This document shows, one piece after another, positions 36,555 through 45,538 of a DNA stretch of 64,000 bases (the stretch's first letter is position 1; each line of letters begins with the position of its first letter). The notes beneath the pieces are model-generated. The model was not told where the DNA came from and made no database searches. It worked only from the letters and a program-made list of their open reading frames with translations. Position numbers and translations under genes: made by a program. The DNA comes from Streptomyces sp. CBMA29 (lineage in GTDB: Bacteria > Actinomycetota > Actinomycetes > Streptomycetales > Streptomycetaceae): positions 16,925 to 80,924 of the forward strand of contig NZ_MECL01000136.1 of the NCBI RefSeq assembly GCF_014596445.1, written 5' to 3'.

Positions 36555-38024
36555 ATGACCGAGCTGTCACGCCTTGCCCATGGCGTGCTGTTCCCCGCGC
36601 TGGGGCGGAAGACCGTGCCCCGGTGGGCCCGCGCCCGTGTCGAGGAGGGACTCGGCGGCTTCGTCCTGTTCGGCAAGGACATCGCCTCCGCCGAGCAGAT
36701 CCGGCAGTTGACGTCCGACCTGCACGGCCTGCGCGAGCATGTGCTGCTGTCGGTGGACGAGGAGGGCGGTGACGTCAACCGGCTGGAGTCGTACGGGGGT
36801 ACGTCGGTGCCCGGCAATCACGCGCTGGGGCGGCTGGACGATCCGGAGTCGACGCGTGAGGCGGCGTACCAGATCGGGCTGTCGCTGGTGGCGGCCGGCA
36901 TCGACTGGGATCTGGCGCCCGCGGTCGACACGGCGGTCAATCCGCTGAGCCCGAACGGCATCCGCTGTTTCGGCGCGGACCGGACTCTGGTGGCCCGGCA
37001 CGCCGCCGCGTGGGTGGCGGGTCTCCAGGCGGCGGGGGTGAGCGCGTGCGCCAAGCATTTCCCCGGCCACGGGCTGAGCTCGACCGACGCGCACCTGGGC
37101 ACGCCGACCGTCGACCTCTCCCGCCAGGAGTTGGTCGACCATTATCTGGACCCGTTCCGTGCGGCGATCGCGGCGGGTGTCGACAGCATCATGGTCTCCC
37201 ACGTTCTGCTGACGCGGCTCGACACGGTGCCCGCCACGATCAGCCCGGCGGTTCTGACGGGTCTGCTGCGCGGTGAGCTCGGGTACGACGGGGTCGTGAT
37301 CACCGACGCGCTGGAGATGCGCGGCATCAGCGATGTGGCGGGGCTGCCCGAGGCGTCGGTCCGGGCGATCGCGGCGGGCGCGGACGCGCTGTGCCTGGGC
37401 GCGTGGGCGTTCGGGGACGACGTGGACGCGGCGGCGGCGGCCCTGGTCGCGGCGGTCGAGGACGGCAGGCTCCCGGAGGAGCGGCTGCGTGAGGCCAACG
37501 CCCGTATCGCCAGGCTCGGCACGCGCCCCAGGGCGACCGGTGCCGTGCATGACGACGCGGTGGGCGCGCGGCTGGCGCGGGAGGTGGTCGAGGTCTGCGG
37601 TGACCCGGTGCTGCGCGGCCGGAGGGTGATGGTGGCCCGGCTCGATCCGACGCATTCGCCCGCTCAGGGCGGTGCGTCATGGGGGATCGCGGAGCCGTTG
37701 CGGGCGGCGGGCCTTGAGGTGGAGTCGGTGGCGGTGGCCGGTGACACATACAACGCGGAGGGAGTGATCAGGGCCGAGATCGGCCTGTACCTGGACGAGT
37801 TCGGGCCGGACGCCGACGTCGTGCTGCTGGTCCGCAGCCCGCACCGCTTCCCCTGGCAGCGGCCCGTCCTGGACGAGGTTCTGGCCCGGTGGCCGGAGTG
37901 CGTCGTGGTCGACATGGGCGTGCCGGGCGCCGACTTCGGCGGATTCCGCGGCTGGGTGCGGACGTTCGGCGCCTCCAGGGTGTGCGCGCGGGCAGCGGTG
38001 GACGTGCTGCTGGCGGCCGGGTGA
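36555..38024 (+). CDS. GH3 beta-N-acetylhexosaminidase (NagZ-like)
   Basis: 489 residues. The glycoside hydrolase family 3 N-terminal barrel is clear: GFVLFGKDIASAEQIRQLT, LLSVDEEGGDVNRL, SACAKHFPGHGLSSTDAH (the His-containing loop of NagZ-type enzymes) and GVVITDALEMRGIS with the catalytic Asp nucleophile. A further C-terminal domain of about 150 residues contains DVVLLVRSPHRFPWQRP. No signal peptide, so it acts in the cytoplasm on imported GlcNAc oligosaccharides. Coupled to nagA by a GTGA overlap. Confidence 0.9.
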   Translation: MTELSRLAHGVLFPALGRKTVPRWARARVEEGLGGFVLFGKDIASAEQIRQLTSDLHGLREHVLLSVDEEGGDVNRLESYGGTSVPGNHALGRLDDPESTREAAYQIGLSLVAAGIDWDLAPAVDTAVNPLSPNGIRCFGADRTLVARHAAAWVAGLQAAGVSACAKHFPGHGLSSTDAHLGTPTVDLSRQELVDHYLDPFRAAIAAGVDSIMVSHVLLTRLDTVPATISPAVLTGLLRGELGYDGVVITDALEMRGISDVAGLPEASVRAIAAGADALCLGAWAFGDDVDAAAAALVAAVEDGRLPEERLREANARIARLGTRPRATGAVHDDAVGARLAREVVEVCGDPVLRGRRVMVARLDPTHSPAQGGASWGIAEPLRAAGLEVESVAVAGDTYNAEGVIRAEIGLYLDEFGPDADVVLLVRSPHRFPWQRPVLDEVLARWPECVVVDMGVPGADFGGFRGWVRTFGASRVCARAAVDVLLAAG

Positions 38025-39235
38025 CCGGCGGCGGGCAGTTGCTGACCGGCGGCCGGTTCGCGCGGGCTGGCGGGGGTGTGACGCCGGGGTGGCTGCTGGT
38101 CCGCGGCGGTCTGATCCATGCGATGGGCGAGGGTGGTCCGCCGCCGGTGCGGGAGCCTGTGGTGGATCTGCGGGGCCGGCTGGTCGTGCCGGGGTTCGTC
38201 GATCCGCACTGTCACGGCGGGGCGGGCCGTTCGGTCTACACCGGCGACCCCGATGATGTGCGGATCGCCGCGGCCGGGCACCTCGCCCGCGGTACCACGT
38301 CGATGCTCGCGTCGGTGGCCAGCCTCGCCCTGCCCGCGATGGAGGCGGCGGCGCGGGCGGTCGCCTCGGTCATCGACGACGGATCCGCGCCCAACGTGGT
38401 GGGCATCCATTTCGAGGGCCCGTTCCTGTCGCCCGGCCGCCGCGGCGCGCAGAGCCCGGATGCGCTGCGGGTGCCTGACCGTGCTGTGGTCGAGCGACTG
38501 CTGACGGCGGCCGGGGGCCATGCGGTGTCGATGACGGTGGCTCCGGAACTGCCCGGCGCGCTGGAGCTGATCAGGGAGTACGCCGATCGCCTCGTGATCA
38601 GCCTCGGCCACACCGAAGCGTCCGCGGCGGTCTTCGCGCGGGCGGCCGCCGCGGGCGCCCGCGCGGTGACCCACCTGTTCAACGCGATGCCGCCGCTGGA
38701 CCACCGGGACCCGGGCCCGGTCGCGGCGGCGCTCCTGGACCCCCGGCTGTCCTGCGAACTGATCGTCGACGGCCACCATCTGGCCGAGGACACGGTGCGT
38801 CTGGCCCACCGCACGGCAGGCGCCGACCGCCTGCTCCTGGTCAGCGACGCGATGCCGGCGGCGGGCATGGGCGACGGCACGTACCGTTTCGCGGACCGTG
38901 AGGTGACGGTGTCGGGGGGCGCGGCCCGCCTTCGCGGTACGGGTGTTCTGGCGGGTTCGACGCTCTTCGTGTCCCGTGCGTTCTGCCGCTCGGTCACTAC
39001 GGTGGGTCTGCCGCTCGCGGACGCCGTCCGCATGTCGTCCGCCACCCCGGCCCGCCTGCTGGGCCTGTCCGACCGCGGCGCCCTGCGTCCGGGCCTGCGC
39101 GCTGACCTGGTGGAGCTCGACACCGCCCTGTCCCCGTCCCGTGTCTGGCTGGAGGGCCGCCCGGTGCCGGTCCTGGCGCTCGCGCGTACGCCTGTCCGTG
39201 CCGCAGACCGTCCGGAGGGGCGGCTTTGCCGATGA
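38021..39235 (+). CDS. nagA: N-acetylglucosamine-6-phosphate deacetylase
   Basis: About 404 residues from the GTG overlapping the GH3 stop. Amidohydrolase signatures: VVPGFVDPHCHGGAG (metal-binding His pair), GIHFEGPFLSPGRRGAQ (Glu ligand), ISLGHTEASAAVF, THLFNAMPPLDHRDPG, IVDGHHLAEDTV and LVSDAMPAAG with the catalytic Asp. It converts GlcNAc-6-P to GlcN-6-P, completing the uptake-hydrolysis route encoded upstream. No nagB or kinase is in this operon. Confidence 0.92.
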   Translation: MTGGGQLLTGGRFARAGGGVTPGWLLVRGGLIHAMGEGGPPPVREPVVDLRGRLVVPGFVDPHCHGGAGRSVYTGDPDDVRIAAAGHLARGTTSMLASVASLALPAMEAAARAVASVIDDGSAPNVVGIHFEGPFLSPGRRGAQSPDALRVPDRAVVERLLTAAGGHAVSMTVAPELPGALELIREYADRLVISLGHTEASAAVFARAAAAGARAVTHLFNAMPPLDHRDPGPVAAALLDPRLSCELIVDGHHLAEDTVRLAHRTAGADRLLLVSDAMPAAGMGDGTYRFADREVTVSGGAARLRGTGVLAGSTLFVSRAFCRSVTTVGLPLADAVRMSSATPARLLGLSDRGALRPGLRADLVELDTALSPSRVWLEGRPVPVLALARTPVRAADRPEGRLCR

Positions 39236-39291
39236 GTTCACCGTCCTCGAACGGTCTACCCGGCGACACGACCGTTCTCGACAGGAGTGCC

Positions 39292-39660
39292 ATGTCCACC
39301 ATCCAGCCCGTGATCGTGACCGCGAACCAGGACGTTCTGCTCAGCTTCTATACGCAATTGTTCGGCGCCGAGGAGATCTTCCGGGAACCGGCGGAAGGCC
39401 CGGCCTTCTACCTCGGCTTGCGCATCGGCGACACCGACCTCGGGCTGGTAGCCAAGGCGGACCCGGGTACGGCTGCGGCGCCGCGGATCCTGCTCAGCAT
39501 CGGTGTCGACGACGTCGGTCAGACGCTCGGGCGGGTGGAAGCGCTGGGCGGCTCGGTTCGCGGCGGCCCCGCCGACATGCCGTGGGGACAACGCGTCGCC
39601 CACATCCAGGACCCCGACGGCAACCCGGTGAACCTCACCCAGCCGATCCCGCCCCGCTGA
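39292..39660 (+). CDS. VOC/glyoxalase-family protein
   Basis: 122 residues from ATG 39292 preceded by AGGAGTGCC; upstream ATG at 39232 is less likely. Single VOC domain of two beta-alpha-beta units: VLLSFYTQLFGAEEIF, FYLGLRIGDTDLGLVA, and a second half ending WGQRVAHIQDPDGNPVNLTQ. Such proteins act as dioxygenases, isomerases or drug-binding resistance proteins. The role here is unknown. Confidence 0.85.
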   Translation: MSTIQPVIVTANQDVLLSFYTQLFGAEEIFREPAEGPAFYLGLRIGDTDLGLVAKADPGTAAAPRILLSIGVDDVGQTLGRVEALGGSVRGGPADMPWGQRVAHIQDPDGNPVNLTQPIPPR

Positions 39661-40307
39661 CGCCGTCCGGCGCGTGCGCTGGCCGAGGGCTTCCGGCCGT
39701 AGCCCGCGAAGCTGGTGGGCGGCGTGGGCCGGGGTCAGTACGGAGCTGCGACACGGCCGTGTCGCCTGCCACGGCTTCATCATGCGCCGCGGCATCTGCA
39801 CAGGTCAGGGGTTGGGGCGGCCCATGAGTACGTCAACGGGCGGCGGACGCCGTGAGGGCCCCGCACAGCGCCTCCGCCTGGCGAGGTCCTCCAGCAGGAG
39901 CGACGACGACTCCGGGCCCGGCAGGGCGACTGAGCGGCTCCCGCTCCCCAAGGCAGATCCCAGAGCCACCGCCCGGCACGACAGCACCAGAACCTCGCCC
40001 GGGGCCGAACAGCCGGCCTCAGCCTGCCGCCCCGCTGCTCCTTGCGGCGTGAACGCCGTCGCCAGCGCAGTTCCCGTCTGCGTCACCGTCGGTGTCGGGG
40101 CCGGTGTTGGCGGGGTCCGGGCGGGAGCCCCGCTGCTGGGGGGGTCTGTGGTCTGGTGTGCCGGTGCCGGGGCTGCTCGTGGGCGGCGGTGGCGGTTGGG
40201 CTGTGCTTCCCGGGTGCTGGTGTGGTGGGGTGTTTGCGGGTCTGTCTGTCGGCTGCGCGCGGGTTGTGTGTTGGTGTGGGGGTTGGGTCGTGGGGCATGC
40301 GGGTGTT
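39661..40307 (+). other. Gene-free subtelomeric stretch
   Basis: About 650 bases without a credible gene; the open frames are Pro/Arg/Ser-rich and short. From about 40130 to 40300 the plus strand is strongly G/T-rich and C/A-poor, unlike the flanking coding DNA. Confidence 0.5.
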
Positions 40308-40550
40308 ATGGCTGATGAGATGAGTGGAATACCTGCTGAGGATCACCTTCTGCTGAGTGTCGACACGAACGGTGACGGAAGACCCGATGTATGGATGTCC
40401 GACACCACTGGTGACGGCAAGCCTGATCTTTACCAGTTCGATACCACTGGTGATGGTGCGGTGGATGTGACCATCGTCGAAGAACCTGGCGGTGGGGATG
40501 CCGGACGTACTGTCATCGAGGGTGACGGAGGCCATCCTGTTTCCTCCTGA
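40308..40550 (+). CDS. Small protein with three calcium-loop-like repeats
   Basis: 80 residues from ATG 40308 (a GTG further up would extend it into Gly/Trp/Val-rich sequence with no family match). The core has three tandem acidic loops: DTNGDGRPDVWMSD, DTTGDGKPDLYQFD and DTTGDGAVDVTIVE, resembling dockerin or EF-hand-like DxNxDG calcium sites. Two loops are almost identical at DNA level (CACTGGTGACGG/CACTGGTGATGG). No signal peptide is visible. GC content is lower than its surroundings. Probably a small intracellular calcium-binding protein; function unknown. Confidence 0.65.
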   Translation: MADEMSGIPAEDHLLLSVDTNGDGRPDVWMSDTTGDGKPDLYQFDTTGDGAVDVTIVEEPGGGDAGRTVIEGDGGHPVSS

Positions 40551-41151
40551 CCGGTGTGCTCACTGCCTGCTTCCTTTGGCCCCGTGTGTTCTGTGGCTGG
40601 CTGTTCGTGAGTGACTGTGGCTTTTATCCTTCGTCGGGATTTCCGGCGGCAGTGTTGCGTTGGTCCGTGGAGCGGTCTTGTTGACTGTCGGCTTGTGCGG
40701 CTGGTTGTCCGCTGTCGGGCGCGGGGGCGCAGGCGGGCGGGCAGGCGGGCGCCTCCGGGCTGCGCCCGGTCGTGGAGGGCACCGCCGCGGCGGTGCCGGG
40801 CGGGTGGATCGCGTTCACGGTACGGGCGGAGTAGGGCGTCTTCCTCATCGGCTCCGGCCGCCGCGAGGACTCACCGGGCATCCGCCGCGGCGTCGTGCAG
40901 TGCCGCGGCGGCACGGACTGTCGGCGCGTACGGCAGCTCCGCCGGGCCCGGTGCGGGGGGAAGCCGGGTTGGACGCGGCCGGCGGCGGCGTCGCCGGCCG
41001 CGGTGCGCGGCTGGACGGTCGGAACCGGCCGGCTGGCGCCCGGTGCCGGCCTCGCCCGCCTCGAAGTCCGCGGCCGGACACCGGAAGAGAGCATCCCGTA
41101 ATCTTGGCTACCTAGGCAGACGAATCTTTTCTGCTTAGGCAGTCTGCTGTC
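40551..41151 (+). other. Gene-poor stretch with TAGGCAG repeats before padR
   Basis: About 600 bases with no supported gene; frames are Arg/Gly-rich and interrupted. Just before the PadR start, TAGGCAG occurs at 41113-41119 and 41136-41142, 23 bp apart, a candidate PadR operator. There is no obvious ribosome site before the PadR ATG. Confidence 0.4.
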
Positions 41152-41523
41152 ATGTCGAAGCTGAGGATGACCCCGCACACCCGGACGGTGCTCAACGCAC
41201 TGCTGGGACGGGTAGGTGATGGCGAGCGCCGTGCGGCGGTGCTCGCCGACGGCCTGTATGGCCTGGAGCTGTCGAAGCTGTCGGGACTGCCCAACGGCAC
41301 CCTGTTCCCGCTTCTGGAGCGTCTGCGGCAGGCCGGCTGGGTCGAGCGTTACTGGGAGCAGGACGAAAGCGCTGAAGGGGCGGGCCGGCCCCGCCGCCGC
41401 TTCTACAAGATCACCCCTAAGGGTGCGGAACTCGCTCCCCGGTCGATCGCCGAAGCCGCCGCTGCGGCCTCTGTCGTCCCCGCCGGCGTGATGCTTCCGG
41501 GGCTTGTGGAGGGTGGGCGATGA
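41152..41523 (+). CDS. PadR-family transcriptional regulator
   Basis: 123 residues. PadR-type winged helix: TVLNALLGRVGDGERRAAVLADGLYGLELSKLSGLPNGTLFPLLERLRQAGWVERYWEQ, then RPRRRFYKITPKGAELA. The long C-terminal helix is Ala-rich. It overlaps the next gene as ATGA and is followed by further tiny overlapping genes, as in PadR operons that include small membrane proteins. Probably autoregulated through the TAGGCAG repeats. Confidence 0.88.
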   Translation: MSKLRMTPHTRTVLNALLGRVGDGERRAAVLADGLYGLELSKLSGLPNGTLFPLLERLRQAGWVERYWEQDESAEGAGRPRRRFYKITPKGAELAPRSIAEAAAAASVVPAGVMLPGLVEGGR

Positions 41524-42164
41524 AGGAGACCCCGCTTGCCGCAGGCAGTGATGTGGCCCGGCGTGCCATCGCGTACGCTGCGGACCGCAAATTCGGTGTC
41601 GAGGGCGATATGACCTGGACCGTCACCCTGCTCAGCAGGAGGAGGCTGCGGATCCGCGGGTCTGCGGGAGAGCGGTACCTCACACTGGACTGCCCCGGAA
41701 GACCGTCATGCAGTATGCCGCCTGCCCCTCGGCCGGGAAGACTCCGGTGCGGCGTACCGGAGCGCTGCGGCTGGCGAGTCTCCTGCTTCCGTGGGCTGAG
41801 CGTGCCGGGTGGCTGGAGGAACAGCGCGGTTACCTCGCGGACATGCCCGGCCGCCGTGCCCGCCGGGTCTGGATCGCCACGACGGTGCTGGCGATGCCCC
41901 GGTACGCCTGCACCGTGGTCACCGGGCGCGAGAAGGAGCCGGCATGAGCACGCGTCGCCGCTCGTTGCTGCCGGATCCGGTCTCCAAGGCCGGCGCTACC
42001 TTCTACGCGGTGGCTGGCAGCGCGCTCTTCTGGTTAGCCGTCGAGGTGCTGCCGCACCATCTGGTGATCGGCTGGCACTGACCGGTTCGCTCTCGGCTCC
42101 TTCTCCGCCGAGGGCTCCGCCGAGGGCTCCGCCGAGGGCTCCGCCGAGGGCTCCGCCGTGCTGA
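41520..42164 (+). CDS. Small protein, coding signal only in its first ~62 codons
   Basis: Starts at the ATG overlapping the padR stop. The first 60 residues (DVARRAIAYAADRKFGVEGD, TWTVTLLSRRRLRIRG) look genuine. After about 41705 the frame becomes Arg/Ser/Pro-rich and runs through a 12-bp tandem repeat, while a better protein appears in another frame from ATG 41708. Either a single-base indel near 41700 has split one gene into two, or the first product once stopped there. No known family. Confidence 0.4.
   Translation: MKETPLAAGSDVARRAIAYAADRKFGVEGDMTWTVTLLSRRRLRIRGSAGERYLTLDCPGRPSCSMPPAPRPGRLRCGVPERCGWRVSCFRGLSVPGGWRNSAVTSRTCPAAVPAGSGSPRRCWRCPGTPAPWSPGARRSRHEHASPLVAAGSGLQGRRYLLRGGWQRALLVSRRGAAAPSGDRLALTGSLSAPSPPRAPPRAPPRAPPRAPPC
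41708..41947 (+). CDS. Small conserved-type protein downstream of padR
   Basis: 79 residues: GALRLASLLLPWAERAGWLEEQRGYLADMPGRRARRVWI, then IATTVLAMPRYACTVV. The pattern of a helical, charged segment (ERAGWLEEQRGYLADMP) ahead of a hydrophobic helix recalls small PadR-linked actinobacterial proteins. Its stop overlaps the next ATG (ATGA). It may be the second half of the frame starting at 41520. Confidence 0.55.
   Translation: MQYAACPSAGKTPVRRTGALRLASLLLPWAERAGWLEEQRGYLADMPGRRARRVWIATTVLAMPRYACTVVTGREKEPA
41944..42081 (+). CDS. 45-residue single-span membrane peptide
   Basis: ATG overlaps the previous stop. Basic N-terminus (MSTRRRSLLPDPVSK) followed by one hydrophobic segment (ATFYAVAGSALFWLAVEVL) and a short His-containing tail. 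Last member of the padR cluster. No family recognised. Confidence 0.5.
   Translation: MSTRRRSLLPDPVSKAGATFYAVAGSALFWLAVEVLPHHLVIGWH
42103..42158. repeat. 12-bp tandem repeat, about 4.7 copies
   Basis: Unit CTCCGCCGAGGG repeated four times perfectly plus a partial copy, in a gene-free gap. The remainder of 42082-42386 holds no supported gene. Confidence 0.85.
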
Positions 42165-42386
42165 CTGAGCCCTTGGTGCTGTCACGGGCGGCGGCTGGAC
42201 CGGGACGTTCACCGGTCGCCGGTTCTGCGCGGCCATCGTCGGCCGCTTCACCTTCAACGGTGCGGTCATCGAGACGGACCGACTCCTGCCGCCTCGCCGG
42301 CACCCGGGCCGGAACCGAAGAGCCCGCAGCGGGCTGACCCTGAAACCCCTGGACCGCTGGTCAGGACACCTGTCATTCTCCGTCTT

Positions 42387-42887
42387 GTGGAGATCCTCGA
42401 TGTCCTGGCCGGCATGGCGAAGACAGGCCGGCTGGGTCCGGTGTTCTGCGGAGCCGAGTGGAGCGATGTGACCGCGGCTCTCGGCGAGCCGTGGGACATC
42501 GGGGCGATGAGCCGGAGCCGAAAGTGGCCGAGGCTCTTCGCCTACGGAGACCTTGAACTGAGTGTCTGCCGCTGCCGCAAGGTCTCTCTCATCTGCATCC
42601 AGACCTGGCGCGACGTCGTCGAACTCCCCCCGTCGGTTGCCGGGGGGACCGGCATCTTCCCGGCAGGGCTCAAGCACGCCGACGTCGTTTCCGCCCTGGA
42701 CAGGGCCGGCTGTTCCTGGGAGCCCTGTCCGCCGCTGACCTTCGGCGGCCAGCGCTCGCTCGTGGCGATCCCGGCACAAGCGAACTTCACCTTCGAGATC
42801 CCCGGGGGCGAGGAGCCCGTGTTGAACGTCATGGGCCTGCCTGGCGACGGACACGACTGCAACGTGAAGCGCCGTCAAAACCCGTGA
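42387..42887 (+). CDS. Hypothetical protein
   Basis: 166 residues from GTG 42387. Text such as GEPWDIGAMSRSRKWPRLFAYGDLELSVCRCRKVSLICIQTWRD and LKHADVVSALDRAGCSWEPCPPLTFGGQ has balanced composition and looks like a compact globular protein. It resembles small Streptomyces proteins often found alone or near toxin-like loci; I cannot place it in a family. No partner gene is adjacent. Confidence 0.65.
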   Translation: MEILDVLAGMAKTGRLGPVFCGAEWSDVTAALGEPWDIGAMSRSRKWPRLFAYGDLELSVCRCRKVSLICIQTWRDVVELPPSVAGGTGIFPAGLKHADVVSALDRAGCSWEPCPPLTFGGQRSLVAIPAQANFTFEIPGGEEPVLNVMGLPGDGHDCNVKRRQNP

Positions 42888-43576
42888 CCGTTCATCGATC
42901 CGGTGATCGCTGACCGCTGCTCAAAGCCGTCGGCAGACGCTGCCGCTGAACGTGAACGAAGCCATGAGTGCGGCGGCACTGGGCGGAAGTGCCGCCGCCG
43001 GTATCGCCGCGACAGCCTCGACCGGCACGGTGCCGCTGCTGTTGCCCCGCAGACACCTCAGCCAGGAAGCCCTCACTGCTCTGGCGTCCGTGGGAAACCG
43101 CTCATGAAGTTCCGACCGGCTGCTGGCCCCCGCGCGGCGGAGCCCGAGGCGGAGTTCACCGGCATCGGCTGCGTCGTCCGGTGTTCATGAATGCCGATCG
43201 TACGTACGAATTTTTGCGGCCGTTCAAGCATTCACGAAATTCGCTGCAAGACATCTGATACCGGAGGATTCCGCTCTGCCCGGGTGAGCGGTCAACGGTC
43301 ACGAGGGCCAGTGGCCGGCGCCTGCGGAGATGCGGGCGCCCGGGTGAGACAACTTGACAACCGGATCCGATCCCAGCCAGGGGACCGGCTTCACGTGCAC
43401 CCGGCATCGTGGTCCGTTACTCCGTCCTGTCATCATGACCACGGCGCGGGAGCGGCGCCGTCGTAGTCCGCACAGGGGCGTCTACGCCGTTTGCCTTCCG
43501 CCGGTGCTGCGCCCCCCGCTCCGATGTGCGCGGGCATGCCGGGCGCACGACCCGCCCGCCTGAGACAGGAGCGGTA
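42888..43576 (+). other. Gene-free stretch
   Basis: About 690 bases with no supported gene. Contains a local AT-rich patch near 43190-43260 (GTACGTACGAATTTTTGC). No terminator or attachment site was recognised. Confidence 0.45.
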
Positions 43577-45538
43577 ATGGCACTGAAGATACGCAGACCG
43601 AAGACTGCCGCCGTGGCGCTCGCCGCCTCCGTGGCCGCGGTCTCGTGGGGCACCGCCCTTCCCTCGGCCGCCGCCGGGTACACCGCCTCAGCGGGACCGT
43701 GGAGCGCGGCTGTCGCCCTGACCGGGGCGGACGGCCAGCAGAGTCTCATCGATGTCCAGGCGGCCGGTGACGGCGCCGCGTTCGCGCTGTGGCGGGACAA
43801 GGCCGCCGGGGCCACCGGTTGGGACTTCCGGACCGCCGTGCGGCCTGCCGGAACCGCGACGTGGAGTGCGCCGCACACCCTGGCGACCGGGCGTGACAAG
43901 AATTCCGCGGCCGTCCTTGCCGTGAGCGCCGACGGACGGGCCGTGGTGTCCTGGCTGGACGGCAGTGGTGCGGACGGTTCGCTGGTCGCCCTGGCCGCCG
44001 GCTGGAACCCGGCCCAGGCGGCCTGGTCCGCTCCGGCCGTCCTCGCTGTCTGGGACGGCCTGGACATGTCCACGCCCCGTCTGGCCGCGGCGGCCGACGG
44101 CTCCTTCACCGCGGTATGGGACCAGGGCGACGGGTACCGGAACTACGATGTGAGAACCGCTGTCCTCGCCCCGGGCGACCGGGCGTGGTCCGCGCCCCGG
44201 ACGCTGGGTTCCGCCACGACCGGATCCGTCTGGAGCATCGACGTCGCGGTGGCCCCGGGCGGCGCCGCCACCGCGGTCTGGGATGAACTCAGCCGGTTCA
44301 CCGGCGAGCACACGGTCTCCACCGCCACCCGCACCTCGGCCCGGTCCGGTTGGGGCAGTGTCTCCGTGCTGCCCGGCACCGACGCCGCGTCAAGCAACGT
44401 ACAGGTGGCGATGGACGCCAAGAACGCCTCCACCGTGCTGTGGCGCAACGGCGCCGACGACCTCAAGTCCGCCACCCGCACCGCTCCTTCGGGTAGCTGG
44501 AGCGCAGCCCAGACTGCCGTTTCCGCCGTCAGCTACAGCGACGGAAGCGAACCGTTGGCCGCGCCCAACGGTGACGTCACCTATGTGTGGACGGGCTGGA
44601 GCCCCACCGCCGGTGTCCCCGTTGTGCAGACCGTGACCCGCACCGCGGGCACCGGGACCTGGTCCGCGCCGAAGACGCTGTCCACCGGCTACGTCAACTG
44701 GCGGGTGGACGCCTCCATCGGCGCTGACGGAACCGTGCAGGTCGTGTGGCCGCAGTCGCCGGGCATCGACAACGGCAACGACAACTACCTGGAGTGGGCG
44801 GTGCGCGCCGACGGCACCTGGAGCCGGGCCACCGCTGTGAACAGCACACCCGTCGCCGCCGTCCCCGGCACCGACGCCCTCGCCGGAGAGGTGGCTGCCG
44901 GACCGGACGGCCGGGCCACGGTGCTGTGGCGCAAGGCCGAGTACGCCGCCAGCGGCGGCTACACCTCCCAGGTGTGGTCCGAGTCGCAGACCCTGTTGAT
45001 GGTCAAGCCACAGCTCACCGCCAGCGCCGCGGTGAGCGGAACGGCCCGAACCGGCTCCGCCCTCACCTGCTCCGCCGCCTGGAAGGGCACCAACGCCAAG
45101 GCCGTCTTGTCCTGGCTGCGCGACGGCGCGGTCATCTCCGGCGCCACCGCCAAGACCCGTGTCCTCACCTCCGCCGACTACGCCCACAAGGTGTCCTGCC
45201 GGGTCACGGTCAGCAACGGCGCGGGCTCGGTCGCTTCCACCTCACCTGCGCGGAAGGTCGAGGCCGGCCCCGCGCTGAAGGCCACCACCGCGCCGTCGGT
45301 CTCCGGCTCCGTCAAGGTCGGTCACAAGCTGAACGCTGCCCGAGGCGCCTGGTCGCCGTCCGCCACTTCCTACACGTACCAGTGGAAGCGCAACGGCAAG
45401 CCCGTCAAGGGTGCGACGAAGTCCGCCTACGCCCTGGTGAAGGCCGACCGCGGCCAGAAGATCACGTTCAGGATCACTGCCCACCGCAACGGCTGGACCG
45501 ACGGAACGGCCACCGCAAAACCCGTCACCGTGCGCTGA
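43577..45538 (+). CDS. Large secreted protein with propeller-like repeats and Ig-like C-terminus
   Basis: 653 residues from ATG 43577, preceded by AGGAG. Signal peptide (MALKIRRPKTAAVALAASVAAVSWGTALPSAAA). Residues about 35-480 consist of recurring units of the type TWSAPxTL...DGxAxVVW (for example GSWSAAQTAVS, GTWSAPKTLSTG, GTVQVVWPQS), as in beta-propeller repeats. The last 170 residues are two Ig-like modules (LTCSAAWKGTNAKAVLSWLRDGAVISGAT; TYQWKRNGKPVKGATKSAY). No catalytic residue is evident; an adhesive or carbohydrate-binding extracellular role is inferred. Confidence 0.85.
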   Translation: MALKIRRPKTAAVALAASVAAVSWGTALPSAAAGYTASAGPWSAAVALTGADGQQSLIDVQAAGDGAAFALWRDKAAGATGWDFRTAVRPAGTATWSAPHTLATGRDKNSAAVLAVSADGRAVVSWLDGSGADGSLVALAAGWNPAQAAWSAPAVLAVWDGLDMSTPRLAAAADGSFTAVWDQGDGYRNYDVRTAVLAPGDRAWSAPRTLGSATTGSVWSIDVAVAPGGAATAVWDELSRFTGEHTVSTATRTSARSGWGSVSVLPGTDAASSNVQVAMDAKNASTVLWRNGADDLKSATRTAPSGSWSAAQTAVSAVSYSDGSEPLAAPNGDVTYVWTGWSPTAGVPVVQTVTRTAGTGTWSAPKTLSTGYVNWRVDASIGADGTVQVVWPQSPGIDNGNDNYLEWAVRADGTWSRATAVNSTPVAAVPGTDALAGEVAAGPDGRATVLWRKAEYAASGGYTSQVWSESQTLLMVKPQLTASAAVSGTARTGSALTCSAAWKGTNAKAVLSWLRDGAVISGATAKTRVLTSADYAHKVSCRVTVSNGAGSVASTSPARKVEAGPALKATTAPSVSGSVKVGHKLNAARGAWSPSATSYTYQWKRNGKPVKGATKSAYALVKADRGQKITFRITAHRNGWTDGTATAKPVTVR

